A stretch of DNA of 64,000 nucleotides, taken from contig VICG01000004.1 in the NCBI GenBank assembly GCA_008692225.1, positions 1,240,501 to 1,304,500 of the forward strand. The letters run 5' to 3'. This document shows, in pieces, positions 1 to 12,838 of the stretch. Origin of the DNA: Monilinia fructicola (lineage: Eukaryota > Ascomycota > Leotiomycetes > Helotiales > Sclerotiniaceae). The translations under genes were made by a program, and so were the position numbers. The notes under the pieces are model-generated. The model was given only the letters and a program-made list of their open reading frames with translations, was not told the DNA's origin and ran no database searches. Position 1 is the stretch's first letter, and each line of letters begins with the position of its first letter.

Positions 1-54
1 AGCAGCTGGTGGAGCGGCTGGCGCATGATAGTTCCAATCCATTCTAGGGTTCAT
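1..54 (-). CDS. possible 5' end of a gene leaving the window on the left
   Basis: Reading the minus strand from an ATG at 54, 18 codons stay open to the window edge and give a Pro/Ala-rich start (MNPRMDWNYHAP then alanines and prolines). The same frame is open a few codons upstream, so the ATG may instead lie inside an exon whose acceptor is near 90-100. A GTATGT-like donor around 130 would fit such an intron, but no clean upstream start was found. No family is recognisable from so few residues. The neighbouring sequence would decide the call. Confidence 0.35.
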   Translation of the reverse strand, partial: MNPRMDWNYHAPAAPPAA

Positions 55-1271
55 GAAGTAGGCTCTCTGATCAGTCTTCAGTTAAAAATACTCAGATAAA
101 AAGGAGGCTCTCGTATAATTATGAGAGATACATACTTCATAGAGGGTGTTGGAATCTCATGTGGGGAAGAAAGTCAAAGTGAAAAAAGGGGGTGAAAATT
201 TGGATTGAGTAACGGTAATGGTAATGGCAACGGTTTAAGTGTAACGGCAACGGTAAGTGTAGCGGCAACGTTAAGTGTAACGGCAACGTTAAGTGTAGCG
301 GTAACAGTAACCTTATGAATGATTGCTGCTTAGGAGAGAAAGAGAGACATTTAGGTAACTATCAACAACTTTGAGTAAGGGAATCTACAGGAGCAAGTAA
401 TCAATTCACGAGGACTTTTGAAAGAAGTCCTCAAAAGGCAGTTGCTAAATTCTCCGGGCTTGCCTTACTTTGTATTTCTCGATTTCAAGAAATATCAAGT
501 GAAGTCTTATTTTCATCAAATTCATCTAATATAATTCAAACCGGGGGGACAATTTATGGAGATGTATACTTATATTAGATCTATCAATGAATTTAGCTTA
601 CTCGTTTTATGCAACTCTAATCGATACATTGTGTTGAAGTTATAATGAGAGGCTAAGGTCATGTGGATGGTAGATAGAATGTATTATCGTGAGAATGGCA
701 TAGGTAGCACGTATTCGTTGTTAACTGTATAACATTGTGTTATTAGAATAAGGATCGATTCCTTCAACGAAACGAAGCAATATGCGCGAGGTGATCCGCG
801 CTAATCCGTATTAGTCATGGTATTAGTTGCCTAGGTATTACCTAGGTATCCTCAAATGATACGGCTATTGACTACTTCCAACACATTATGCCATTTATAT
901 CCTCACTGACACAAAAAGTAGAAGATATAAGTAGATGTCCTCCGAGGTTTTAATAGAAATTCCATTTTCATCAACTACACCTTTTGTCTAAAGTATAAAA
1001 ATGAAGATGCAAACTGGAGGTGACTGAATATCCAATGTGCGGGTGTGTGTTTGTTTCATTCAAGTCGAAAGTGCACCGTGCATGACATCAGTCTCCGCTA
1101 AAGTGTGGGGTAATATGGGGTGGGTCCATTGAGAACTTATTAGTGTTAAGCATATCTCAACTACGAGCCACCAGAGCCTTCATGTTGAGGAGTAGTGATT
1201 AGTAAGGTAGCAGGTAGTAGGTAAATAAGATTTCTATCAAGAAACATATCATAAACCATAAACCATAAACC

Positions 1272-1302
<31 letters not shown>

Positions 1303-3645
1303 CTAGGTATATATGCCTTGAGTGATTGATACTTTAACCTTATCATGGTCGTCATTGAAATAGTCTCCATTGAAACCAGCCCGTTCTATATATTGCTGCA
1401 TATTTATACCAACTATATTGTGACTCTCAACTTTCATATTGTGGAGTAGTAATAAGTACCAAGTCACAGTCAGAAGCTAGGTAAGACTTCCATTGAGAAG
1501 TGTAATTGGGGAGAACCCCTACAGTACCACTTTCATGGCAATATGCCATACAAACGTAGAATCCCCCTAGCTCCCATTATAGCACGCATAATATGGTAAA
1601 TGCTTTCATGCTTCCTTGTGTTTTCGCACCATAATCAACCCCCGCTTAGTCACACGTTTTAATTGGATAACCTTTTATACCAACTGGTTATTCCACGTCA
1701 TTGGCTTATAAACACCCTCAACTCCCGCCCACCATCCATATATTCCGATGCACTTCTGCTATATCAACTTCCACCATTCACCAATTTAACGTTTACAAAT
1801 CTAATGACTTAAATAGCATCATCAATTGATGACATTTATATTTATTTATGCAAAGTTCATATATAAATGAGCTTTTACACATACATAAACCTTTGATTTT
1901 ACATATCAATATCCCAATCTAGCCCAGTATTCCATACCCTCTACCTGCTCCCCCGGCTCACGTATGTAAGGTAAAGTAGATTGTATTATATATACAAGCG
2001 AATGCGAGGAGAGATGGTAGAATAGCTAATGAATATGTATTGGATACGAGCATTGGTTTGTATCATGTGACTGAAATGGCGACGGTGAGGTGGGCAACGG
2101 CGAGGTGGGCGGCGACAAATGGGTGCCTTAAATGGGAGGTTAGTTTGGGCGGCTAGAATAGATTGAAAAAAGGGTGAATGCATGCTATATTAGTATAGAT
2201 ATCATATGGATACCTTTAGTGCTAACTCTTGCCTGTATACTATAAGTATAAAAAATGATGAATAACTATATTTTATATGGCCATATATTATATATAATAT
2301 GGTAATACGCCATATTTGGCATATAGTAGATTGCCATAAAAGTGGTACTCTAGGGTACACTATACATGTATATCTCAAGTGATGGAGATCTCATTCTGAC
2401 CCTGTGTTGAAACCAATTGCTCATATACATATGATTGAATACTGGCGCAAACCACATCACAAGATCTTTCATCCCGCTCAAGTTGTAGATACGACAAGAG
2501 ATCTATACAATCTGAATGATATGTACCTCATCATCCCCTTCATGGGATGAAGTATGTCTATTTTTAGAAGAGGTCAATTTTAACTTCCATCGTTCATCAT
2601 TATACATCTGCAATAGATCGTATGTGATGGATAGTGACGTCGCTACTCGGCAGGCTACCAACACTTTGGCTAAGAGCGGTTGACACTGCCAGTCCAAGAT
2701 GATGCATTAATACCTTCAGAGTGAAGAGACGTTGATAGTCGCATTGCTTGGCGAGCATTGTCAATCAGACTCTGGACCTTTTTGCAACTCCGTTTACAAG
2801 TGATTAAGTGCTTGAGCTAAGGAACTCTACATTTGCTGTAACTCTCTTGGCGATCTATTCAATCACAAAGCTGTAAGAATCAGTAACTGTCCCTGTTCAT
2901 TTTCACTTATATCAGATAGTATAATAAAGGAATCTCTCCAGAGATCGGATGAACCAATATATTTATTTTAATTTCTTGCTGGCAGACGTTGCTGTCTTTG
3001 TTACTATTGTTCACACGTGATCCAAGTTGAATTATATACCTACTCAACAAATATGTCCCATGACTCCGATCAACTGTCTCAACACAATTCCAATTGATCG
3101 ATTGGCCTCAATTTTTCCCTTCTCCCAATATTCAGAGGTGAGAATACTCTTTTCTCGACCCACAATTCGTGCATATATATAATTTTTGAGGCAGAATGTG
3201 CCGTCTTTTGAACGGCCGGTCAACCGATTTCTCTAGTACAAAGGATAACATATCACGCTAAGCGTGAATGAAAGGCCATTGATGTTTTCGTCCAAAGTCC
3301 TGACTCCAATAAAGAGGAACGTGTAAAAATGCAAGGGAGAATTGTGCACCTTGGTGGGCCTTTGAGAAACCATCTGATCTTTTGTTGAGTCCGGTGTTCA
3401 CCTTACTTGTTGATGTGAGCTTTATAAGGAGTTTCGAATAGGTGATTTTCATATTCTTCGTTCTGTCTTCGTTCTTCGAGATCACTGGGGAACCTTATAT
3501 CCAATTTGTTCTCTCCTAGAAGCCGTGAAGGTATCCAGCTTTACCGCAACACTCGATTGGAGCTGCTTCGAAGTCAAAACCTTGAGGAGTCGAGCCTTCC
3601 TGGTATATGTTAAGTGCACAGTAGAGATCTGATCTCTTCTTCACC
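55..3645. other. gene-poor intergenic region
   Basis: No convincing gene on either strand; the open frames are short and without splice support. It holds an imperfect GTAACGGCAACG-type tandem repeat (about 205-312), a (TA)n run at 1273-1297, two adjacent CCTAGGTA motifs at 830-848, and AT-rich stretches. The last few hundred bases should carry the promoter and leader of the glycosyltransferase gene at 3646. Confidence 0.6.
205..312. repeat. imperfect tandem repeat, GTAACGGCAACG type
   Basis: Roughly six diverged units built from GTAACGGCAACGTTAA and GTAGCGGCAACGTTAA follow each other here. The unit length drifts between about 12 and 18 bases. No coding role is evident. Confidence 0.7.
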
Positions 3646-5664
3646 ATGCCTAAACCCATTCCGCAGATTCCAGTAATCATCGATAGCCCACTAAATGAGG
3701 AAACACTGTTCAATTATCTCTTGGGCGTTATCTTTCGTCTTCCCTTTACAGTCGTCAGCTTCTTCGAGACAGTAGTCTGGACGATCTTAAAGTCACAATG
3801 GACACTTATCAAGTCGTTCATTACCTCGCTCCAAGTACCTCTTTCCCTCTTGACATCGACCCCAAAGGCAATCTCCTCTTTTCTTATCGTCCCTTTCCAC
3901 CTTTTGTCATGGATTCCCGAAGCCATTCAATTGATTTCAAGGTTCGCAATCTATCAGCCACTAGCAAGCATTAGCCCGACCACTTGGGTTGCGTGGATTT
4001 TTATCAGCCTCATTACCTTCAGACTTACCAGAGTTAGCCAAAAATTTGACCCATTCTACAATTTTCTCTTCTGGGTTCCAATCTACTCTATCTTTCTAAT
4101 CGTTTTGAGCAATCTTGGCCCGCTACGCGAACTTTTTGACACGCTCACCGAGTTCTTCTATTCCAGTCCATGGTCCGCAGTCTTCGTCTTCCTTTTCGCC
4201 TTCAAGTTCTTAAAGGTAGCTGTCCACTTGTTTTCCTACACCTTTTTCGCTAGCTACAAGATCCCACCCCTAGATCCCACCGTTCTGCCAAGCGATGTCA
4301 CGGTAATCATACCCAGCGTGGGAGATTTTGGCCCAGAGTTCGTCCAGACCGTCCAAAGCACCCTCAACAACTATCCAGCCAAAGTCATCATTTCGACCGT
4401 CGGAGCCGAAAAACTCATCCAAGCGCGCAGAGTCATCGAACACATTATGAGAATGCGAGAGCTTCCAGGACGCGCAGTTGAAGCCGTAGCCATCCGCGAA
4501 CCAAGCAAGCGTGCTCAATGCGTCCATGCATCCCTTGCCGTGAAAACCAACCTCATCGCCTACGCCGACGACCACGTCGTCTGGCCACCCACCTTCCTCC
4601 GCAGCGTCCTGGCAGAATTCGAAGACCCGGGCGTAGGCATCGTGGGGACCTGCAAGCGCGTCAGGCGGAAGCCCGGGAACACTTTGTCCGAGTCCATTCG
4701 CAATTTCATCGCCTGCATCTATGTTGAGCGCCACAACTTCGAGTTTACGTCCACGTACAATCTTGACGGCGGGGTGGGGATCATCTCGGGAAGAACATTT
4801 TTGGTCCGAACAGATATCATGCACTCGCTTGAATACAGACAACAGTTTCTCTCGGAGACTTTCCTTGGCGTCGGCCCAATCAATTGCGATGATGACCACT
4901 TCAACACCAGGTACATGCTCAACCACGGGTGGAAGACGGTCTTCCATAATCGGCCCCAGGCCATGGTCCGTATCTCCTTGGGAGCATCAGGCGGCTGGAC
5001 AAAATTCTCCCAACAGCTTCTCCGCTGGGCTCGATCAACCTGGCGCTCGTCTTCCAAAGTTCTCTTCGTCAATGGCAAATGCTGGAAGGCTATTCCCTGG
5101 ACTAGCTACGCCTGGTTCGTCTCTAGCATCGTCAACATCGCCATCATCTATGACCCTCTCCTCTTCATCTCGCTCTTCAAATCGCGGTTCTACACCCCAG
5201 ACAACTACGCGGGGCAATATCTGGCTTGGGCACTCCTGTTGAGTAAGTTGACCAAGTCGTGGAATTTTCACATGCGAAATAAGCAGGACATGATTTGGAC
5301 GATTCCTGTGGGAATCATCTTTGGTTACGCCCATGGAATCATCAGATTGATCGCGCTATTAACCTGTCGGGACATTACCTGGGGTTAGTTCTTCTATAGT
5401 TCTCCCCTCCGAAAACTAGATGATCTCAAACACTTTTTTCCACGAGACTCTGTTTCTCCTTGACTTTATGCTTGACATGGAACAGCTTGGCCGTCTGCAT
5501 CACTGACCCACACGTCCGTAAACTTGCTGCAGATAACTGTGAGGTCCAAACAGATATACCGTATAGCAAACACTAGTGAATCAGATACAATCTCTCCCCA
5601 AATGACAGAGCCCCATGAGGTGAGAAATCTGCAGCCAAGAACCACCAATACTTGCTTCCCGTAA
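3646..5664 (+). CDS. GT2 family polysaccharide synthase (Cps1/hyaluronan synthase-like), membrane protein
   Basis: A processive family-2 glycosyltransferase, expected at the plasma membrane, transferring sugar from a nucleotide-sugar to a growing polysaccharide; the sugar cannot be told from sequence. Several hydrophobic segments (roughly residues 20-200) come before the catalytic domain. The domain shows the DD pair in YADDHVV (D308, D309), an acidic NCDDD cluster (D415-D417) and the QxxRW product-binding motif (Q457, R460, W461), followed by C-terminal membrane segments. The first exon runs to a stop at 5388. I prefer a spliced end: exon 1 3646-5383, a 102-bp intron (donor GTTAGT, acceptor CAG at 5485), exon 2 5486-5664, adding about 59 residues. 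The family call is firm; the last exon is less sure. No frameshift seen. Confidence 0.88.
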
Positions 5665-6885
5665 ATTGTGCTACAAATAGAGTTCTCGCCGAGAGAGCAA
5701 TCATTAGGACTTGCTCGTTGTAGATTGCTTGTCCGCTTCCGCATCTTACACTTTACCGAACACTACAACAATGACAATAAAATATGCAGGCGTGCTCTAC
5801 AACATCAATACAAAGCAAAGATATTTGATTGTTGGCTAGCACATGGTACACTTCATCCAACAATCCACTTCTCCCAACCAGACAAGCATCTTCTTTCCAG
5901 GCGACTCCAACAACATCCAAATACAAGCACCGAAACACAAAATAGAATTATTCACACTCTGAATGCTTTAGTATACCCTGCAACAGGATGCTGAATTCGA
6001 AGAGTAATTGTCGTTGAGAAATATATAGATATATATAATCAATAAATACAGCACAGAAGATCATATACCGCGCATTCTACAGAAAATGCAGGATGACCCA
6101 ACATAGTTTCTGTAGAAAAGTAGTATGGTTCATCTTGTGGAGAGAAAGGGTAGAAGAAATAGGGGGGTGTACCAAGTTGCCGAGGTCACATGATTTATTC
6201 TCGAGGCTCGCTTTTTTCCCGTCTGCGCCATCGTCCCTTCACTCCCAATCTAATTGGAGTGAAGCTGATGGGAGAATTCAACTCCCCGAGAATAATTAAC
6301 ATTCACTCAAAAATCCAGCTTCAGCTTTGAAAATTCTGATTCTCCGAGTCCGAGGCTTTTGCTGAGCTGCTGTACTATTCACTACATGGAATGGAAATGC
6401 AGATGATATAATTGGTAGTCCATCCAACGCTAGAAATTTTGACTAGTCGCGCAGAATTTATGCCATAGCCCCCGACATCTGGTCTGTTCTTGTGCCATTC
6501 CGACAACTTTCCGACACTCAACACTAAACATCTCCAAAGGTTCTATCACTTCCCGAAAGAAACCATACACATCCACAAAAACATCCTTTGACAATTCAAT
6601 TTGAATACCTCTTCATATCGGAACAACACTAGTTGTTCTTTCAGACTTTAAATATTTCCTGGTGGTACTTTGACCATACATAAACAAGCCGAAGATCAAA
6701 TCTTTCATTTGGAAAATTTGACCAAAGACAGCATCGATGACTTGAGAGACCACGTTGGATATTCCAAAATTTATCAGGTAAGAAATGAGGGACCGTTGTA
6801 TCACTCAGAAAGTGTTAAGTAAATCCTTCTAACGTTCACATAGTTCCGACAAGCCCTTTAGCCGTCCAACTACAACTTAAAAATC
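5665..6885. other. intergenic region
   Basis: No supported gene. The open frames are short and lack splice signals. The region serves as the terminator of the glycosyltransferase gene and the promoter of the gene at 6886. A short (TA)n-like run lies near 6021-6040. Confidence 0.55.
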
Positions 6886-9342
6886 ATGACGACCCCCCAC
6901 CTTCGAGTTGGGTACAATTTGCGGTCTTCCCTTCCAACGAGCGGGGTAGAGCAGGAATTCGCCATACAAATGCAGGAAAAAGCTGAAGAAGTCGAAGAAG
7001 ACAGGCCTATACATGATAAAGCCGATCTAAAGACTGAATTGTTCGAGGAAGCCGAAGCGGTCATAGACCAGTGGACAAGCCTTGGAGAGATTCTGGAAGC
7101 ATACGAGCCTATCATACGCAAGCGATGGGCAAAAAAATCAAAGGTCAAGCGCAGGGAGCTTATCTTGGGGATTTACCCAGATATTGCAACCATGCATGCG
7201 CCAGAGTTCGACCTCCTGCGACTACGTTGGGCTAGAGTTGATATCAGCAAGCTCGAGAGGCCCGATGAATATTATCTTGTGCCACAGATCAATTTGGAAG
7301 ACCTATCACAAGGCATGTTCCTACCTCTTTTTTTGAACTCGCGAGGTCGCAACGTACCACATCAGTTTGCCCATACCGATCATTACGCTATGCGCTTCGG
7401 AGTAAACATGCTCGAAGTATTGGAACCAATAGCACTGGATGGATCAGAACCATGGAAATGCGCCGTGATCTTCACTAATTTGGATTCGGATTACTACTTG
7501 GAGTTTGTAGAGAGCGAGCCCCGTTTAAGTGAAGTCCTTGCCTCTGGTCGAGGATTTACGCCAGCAAGAGCATCACTAATCATATCAGCACAGACCGTCA
7601 TCTATGATTTTCTTCTCGGATGCTGCGTAGAGATCCTTCACGATATTCCATCACTTTTGGACACAAACCACGATTTCCATATCGTACCTGAGCCGGAACC
7701 GATTATCGCGACTTCTTCCCAACGACTTGATCCACTTTTTGCGGCAACCGAGGCTCCTTACCGGCCACCGGGTCAGATGGATTTTCAAAGAATAGAAGAA
7801 CTTCTGGAAGCTGCGTGTACTGCTGCACAAGACCATGTATGGACCCTCAGAGAAGACCCAAGCTATATCGCAGAAATTTTCGAGGGCAGGGCTGCACATA
7901 AAGAATATTACAAACACCCTAAATGTACCAAAACGTTTCAATTGATGTTGTTTGTTGAGTGTGCCTATAGGTCTTTACTCCTCTGGAGTAGTTTGCGAGA
8001 AGACTTTCGGACGTTGAAGAAGTTGAAACAAGAATACTTTTTGATCATCACCCCAGAAAAGCAGCTGCCGAAGGAATATGAATGGGCATTTCTTTGTTTT
8101 TGGGATAACCTCGGCCGGGCCAGCGACGTCCTACGAAGAATGGAGTTGAAGCAGGCAGTATACTTTGGACCTACCTTTCAAAATAATTACACGGGAACCG
8201 AAAAGGAGGGAAATGGAATATGCTTGATCGTGGATACCAGCATCATTGATATCACTTTCGGGATCCTCTCGGAAATATGCCAGAACAGGTTGCTTGCGTA
8301 TTCCTCACTTCCAGATATCTTGGATGAGTTTGAGCGTGCATTAGTTTTGGCTCCAGCTGAAAGGAATCGACTCTCGATTTTCGAGTCATTCCTACTATCA
8401 GACATCGGTATCTTGGCGCTGATAACTCGGGAATTGAATCTGTACCAGCCGTGGGCGTCTACAGTAGACCTGCTACTAAACAAGCATGGTGAGACTATCA
8501 AAGCCATTACAGATTCTAAATGGGAACGCGTGAAGCAAATCTCAGATTATCTCCCACGCATGCCATCAGGGGAGCTTAGAAAGCTTATTATTGAACCAAA
8601 CTGCTTCGATTATCCCGCACAAAAGCGACGAAGTTTTGCAAACACCCAAATCATGCGAAAGGCTGAGAAAAGACTCGATGATGTCTGGGATCTTATCAAT
8701 AGGTATTATCTTGAAGTTTCTGGGAAGGCTACTTTGGTTGATGCCCATCAAGACCTCTTTCCGGACCAAAAAGAGCTCCTTCGAACACCAGAATGGACTG
8801 AACCACTACCCAAAGTAAGGCAGCCGAGGATTCAACGCGCACTAATTGATGACGAACTAGTAAATGCATTTGAACATGTGCAAGTTGAAGAAGGAAAAAC
8901 TATCCAGTCCTCGAATACAATTCTTCCAAAAGGCAAATCCAAGAGCAGGAAGGAACAACTACCCCAGGATGCCGCGGCCTTGTCTGAAGAAGTACCGGAG
9001 GTAGTCGAGGTTGAAGCGCCTCCAGCGGTGATCAGGGTGAATAGGAAGGTATACCGTGTCTTCACAGCCTTATTCTACACACCTTCGGAGAATGATCCAC
9101 CTGGAGAGATTTCCTGGCAGGATTTTCTACAAGCAATGGCCGCAGGTGGACTGAATGCGGAACCTTTGTATGGAAGCATATGGCATTTCACTCCTCAGAT
9201 AAACAACCCCAGCAATCTGAAGAGGAGCATACAATTTCACCAGCCGCACCCTGGGAAGATTCGTTTCCGGACCGCCCGATTTTTTGGGAGGCGGCTCAAA
9301 AGAGCATTTGGTTGGGATATGGACTTGTTTGTACTAGAATGA
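6886..9342 (+). CDS. 818-aa protein of unknown function with conserved fungal C-terminal module
   Basis: A single uninterrupted frame of 818 codons with no intron and no frameshift. I do not recognise the main body, which looks soluble and mostly helical, with no signal peptide or membrane segment. A charged linker (about residues 670-715, basic and acidic patches) leads to a C-terminal module of about 90 residues: a helix (WQDFLQAMAAGGL), then a GSIWHF strand, then SIQFHQPHP and a basic GRRLKRAFGW end. I recall similar C-terminal modules in many ascomycete proteins of unknown role. The order helix, GS-strand, H-P-H-P strand, basic helix resembles the small HicA/dsRNA-binding-like fold; this is inference. 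Function open. Confidence 0.85.
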   Translation: MTTPHLRVGYNLRSSLPTSGVEQEFAIQMQEKAEEVEEDRPIHDKADLKTELFEEAEAVIDQWTSLGEILEAYEPIIRKRWAKKSKVKRRELILGIYPDIATMHAPEFDLLRLRWARVDISKLERPDEYYLVPQINLEDLSQGMFLPLFLNSRGRNVPHQFAHTDHYAMRFGVNMLEVLEPIALDGSEPWKCAVIFTNLDSDYYLEFVESEPRLSEVLASGRGFTPARASLIISAQTVIYDFLLGCCVEILHDIPSLLDTNHDFHIVPEPEPIIATSSQRLDPLFAATEAPYRPPGQMDFQRIEELLEAACTAAQDHVWTLREDPSYIAEIFEGRAAHKEYYKHPKCTKTFQLMLFVECAYRSLLLWSSLREDFRTLKKLKQEYFLIITPEKQLPKEYEWAFLCFWDNLGRASDVLRRMELKQAVYFGPTFQNNYTGTEKEGNGICLIVDTSIIDITFGILSEICQNRLLAYSSLPDILDEFERALVLAPAERNRLSIFESFLLSDIGILALITRELNLYQPWASTVDLLLNKHGETIKAITDSKWERVKQISDYLPRMPSGELRKLIIEPNCFDYPAQKRRSFANTQIMRKAEKRLDDVWDLINRYYLEVSGKATLVDAHQDLFPDQKELLRTPEWTEPLPKVRQPRIQRALIDDELVNAFEHVQVEEGKTIQSSNTILPKGKSKSRKEQLPQDAAALSEEVPEVVEVEAPPAVIRVNRKVYRVFTALFYTPSENDPPGEISWQDFLQAMAAGGLNAEPLYGSIWHFTPQINNPSNLKRSIQFHQPHPGKIRFRTARFFGRRLKRAFGWDMDLFVLE

Positions 9343-10902
9343 GTTTTGCATATTAACTCAACTGTGCCCTCCGATATTGCATTCAAGCTCTTACGTTGAG
9401 AAAGACAAGTCAACGAAGCTATATCGTAACGACGTCACTTGCAAAAAAAAACCCCACAGATTGTTCACCTTCACGCCCCATTCAATCTTTATTTGAACCC
9501 TGAATTGCCGAACACCTCTCGAAACTGGTCAAAATAACTGAGTATTTGGGCGGGAAACTACGTTGTTCGCCATGAAATAAGTGTAGGTTTATTGGAAGAA
9601 ACCCCATGATGTAGGTATGATGGTAGTTTTTTGTATGTAGTAGGTAGAATATCAATGAAAGATTTCATCCCATGGATCAAAAGCTATCGAAAAGTCAATT
9701 GGAAAAGTGTATCCTGAAATTCATATGAATGATACTGCCGTCTTAATACCTTCTGCATCACGATTGAGAATATTGAAAGTCCACGGTTGAATCTCATCGG
9801 TAGTGTTGATGGCATGAGCAGGTATAACACGTAGTGGAACCTTAGAAATGATGAAGTAGAGCATATAGAATGGCTTTTCATTACTGAGTTGTATTCTGCA
9901 TGGTCTATGAAATCTCTGATGTGGCCGATATGTCGTTGCTGACTCAGCATGTTCCTAACACGTACATCAATTACCCTTGTAGCTTTGGTTTTCGGCCGTT
10001 GACTGAGTAGGTACTAGGTAGGTGTTGTGATCGTGAAGATTGAGAATCTGACACAGTCTGGCGAGGTGGGGCACAAGTTGAACACCACATCAGCCCACCT
10101 ACAGTAGCACCTCCATTGACTCGAGAGTGACTAAATATGACAGGTGCGATCTTCGGATCTACATACCTAGGTAGCTTCCCGATCGTAGATTCAACATGAT
10201 TCAAACGTCCCCACACCTAAGACCATAAATAGTCCTTTTAGCACCGAAAGCACTTCCAACAATGACTTATACATCAACGCAGGCAAACCACCCATTGCAC
10301 CACAGCTACTATTTCACAAGGTCCCAAGAACTGACCCGTAATAAAGATCCCATAAACGCTCTTTAGCACATAGATGCAGGGGTATAATCATCCGATATAA
10401 GTGACGTAAGGATCGAATTAGAACTAACCGACATGAACTGAGAGATAAAAATTTACAACGTCAGGATCACCGGTTGTAGAGTCATGCAGGAACACATCCA
10501 ACTGATAGAAAATAAGTACCCTGTCAACCATGTGCCATTGAATGTCATAACGTATTACAACCAGGGGATCTGCACTGTAGACGGGAGATCTGAGAAGGGA
10601 ACCTGTGCACAGTCGCTTTGAGTAATTAAAAAAACAAACTATGAATTAGCTAAGGAAAGCATTGCTATTTACTAACTAATATCGCTCGATCATTATCTTT
10701 CGTATGCTATCCTAATGGAAAGACTCCATGTGGGTATCGAAAGACTCCTGATGCACCCTGGTATGTATCCTATCTCGTGCCAAAAGAGTCACAATAGATG
10801 CCTTCAGATCCCAGAAAGAGTCTTCATAAAACTCCGAAATATTACATGAATCCCTAGTAAATGCCGCCAGTGTGCGAAACCATCCACAAGTCTTTTGTAC
10901 GT
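9343..10902. other. intergenic region between convergent genes
   Basis: Lies between the 3' ends of the 818-aa gene and the RBR gene. No supported gene. It carries one TACCTAGGTA palindrome (10164-10173) and several tAGGTAGGT-like motifs. Nothing else stands out. Confidence 0.55.
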
Positions 10903-12838
10903 TTACTCCTCCCAGGGCGCGACTAGCTTCGTCTTCTTTCTTGGAGGTGAGCTAAGACCAGAGGAATAAAAGTCAGTAATGTGCTTATCAACAAAGGCTC
11001 TGGTGATCGAGAAACAATAGCTGAGATCAGAAACCACGAGGATAGAATAAAAGAAATTGAAGTGGAAGTATAAGTTAAGGAATGCTTACCCAGAATTTTC
11101 CCTCTTCGACGCCTGATCTTTCAATCTCTGTTCTGCAGCAGCCAATGCCAAAGGTCTCATTTGTTCTCTTCTTGCTGCATTCCTCGCGTGTCTAGCTTGA
11201 TTGAGACGTTCATTGATAGGTCCACCATGTGCCAGCCGTGTAAGATCTGTTTCGCGGGCTTCCAGTTGTCTCTGACTGAGTTGGTAAGGGTCGGGGTGGT
11301 TTGGACAATTCCTTCCATGAGCTGTCGGACCGTGTCGAATAACATTCTCCCAATCTGCACCGCAGAGGTAACACCAGGCGTTTCCGCAATTACCTATGGA
11401 TCAATTGTCAGTATTAAACTTGGAAGAAGAGATGGGTTTACACATACATGACATGTGATCACAACCATCGATTCTCATGACACACTCTTGGCACTTTGGA
11501 CAAATTCGCGAGTCCTTTGCCAAAAGTCTTGCTGTAGCCTCTGCCTGCTCTAATCGCTCAATTTGTGAGTCATCGATATCAAATTCATCGCACGAAAGTC
11601 CTTCATGCCAAGGTAGCTTGTGCTTGACGCAAGTCTTAAACTTGCAGTGATGACATATCATCACTGGTTCGACGCCTTCGTGAACTTGACCCGCACCACA
11701 ATTTGGCCCTAAGCACTCTATAAAGTTGCCAGGTCTCGAAGCTCTATCTGACAGATACGTGTAACTATCTAAAAGTTAGTATCGATGTCAAAGGACGCAA
11801 AGAATGGATATGAGTCACTTACCGCTCAAACACTGTTCTAGATGCTTTGCCTATATCTTGCAAAGTGAGCACAGCTGGACAAATAGGACACGTGATTCGA
11901 TTCAAGAACCCATATTCTATAGTTGTAAGAATGTGCTTGTCCAAACACTGCTGACATGTGTAAGTATCATTCGGGTGATCGCATTTGCTTGTGATATGCT
12001 GATAGACTCTCAATCCTTGGTTGATCTCGGCACATATCGCACATTCCATCAGGGCATATAGGCGAGATTGAGCTTCAAATTCGCGTGCGAGGTCTGATTG
12101 AATTGTAGCAGGATCTGTCTCGATATCTGTTTCGTTTCTCTCATCATCCGCTTCTTCTCCTTCATCATAATCGTCTTCCTCGTCTGTTTCCTCTTCTTCC
12201 TCTTCTTCCTCTTCGGAATGGTGCTCTGAATCCGAAGATGGTGGTGGCGTATCTTCTTCACCCATCATATAGGCACGTCTCTCAGGGTTATCCGGGTGAC
12301 GTGGGACTAAATCAAATAGATTAAACTCAGGATGTCTTTGCAAGTAGCTCTCCATGTCTTCTGGCAAATATTGTTCAAAGGGGATATCTTCATCTGTGAG
12401 TCTATCTTCGCTGTCGTCAGAATCAGTGACTTCTTCATCGTCAACTTCAACATCGCTAACTTCGTCTCTTGAGTTAGCTCCTTCGCCATTGTTAACATCG
12501 CCGTCATTGATTTCACCATCGTTGACCTCATCTCTCGAGTTTGCTTCTTCATTCAAACCTCCGCTTGTATCAATCACGGGATTTGTAGCTTCAGCTTCAG
12601 GATGCCTGTTGGGAAGATCGCCGCCATTTGTGAGCCAGTTCTCAATCTTGTCGCATACGTCCTGGTGCATATGAAGATCTTTTTCCAAAGCTTGCAATCT
12701 CAGATAAAGCGAGAGTCTATTTCCTGGATTTTCAGGTAATTCTCCGTAGAACTTTAAAATATGTCGCATCTTTCGTGAATCATGGTCTTTGTAGTTGATT
12801 CCAAAGACCGCGATTGATTCATTGTAATTGAAAGTCAT
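10903..12838 (-). CDS. RBR (RING-IBR-RING) E3 ubiquitin ligase
   Basis: Four exons read on the minus strand: 12838-11823, 11764-11442, 11393-11090 and 10951-10903. Introns of 58, 48 and 138 bp have GT..AG ends and ACTAAC/ACTGAC branch points; total 563 aa. The N-terminal part is followed by an acidic low-complexity tract (about residues 85-240, with a run of Glu). RING1 spans about 266-320 (CAIC...CPIC), the IBR about 356-399, and the Rcat/RING2 about 427-457 (CPKC...GCDHMSC...CYLC). C440, in DGCDHM, aligns with the catalytic Cys of parkin and HHARI, so ubiquitin should pass through a thioester here. The short last exon encodes a basic PPRKKTK-type tail. Substrate unknown. Confidence 0.9.

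Noticed and set aside
12354..12674. Serine-rich plus-strand ORF
   Set aside because: Antisense shadow of the acidic tract of the RBR ligase gene.
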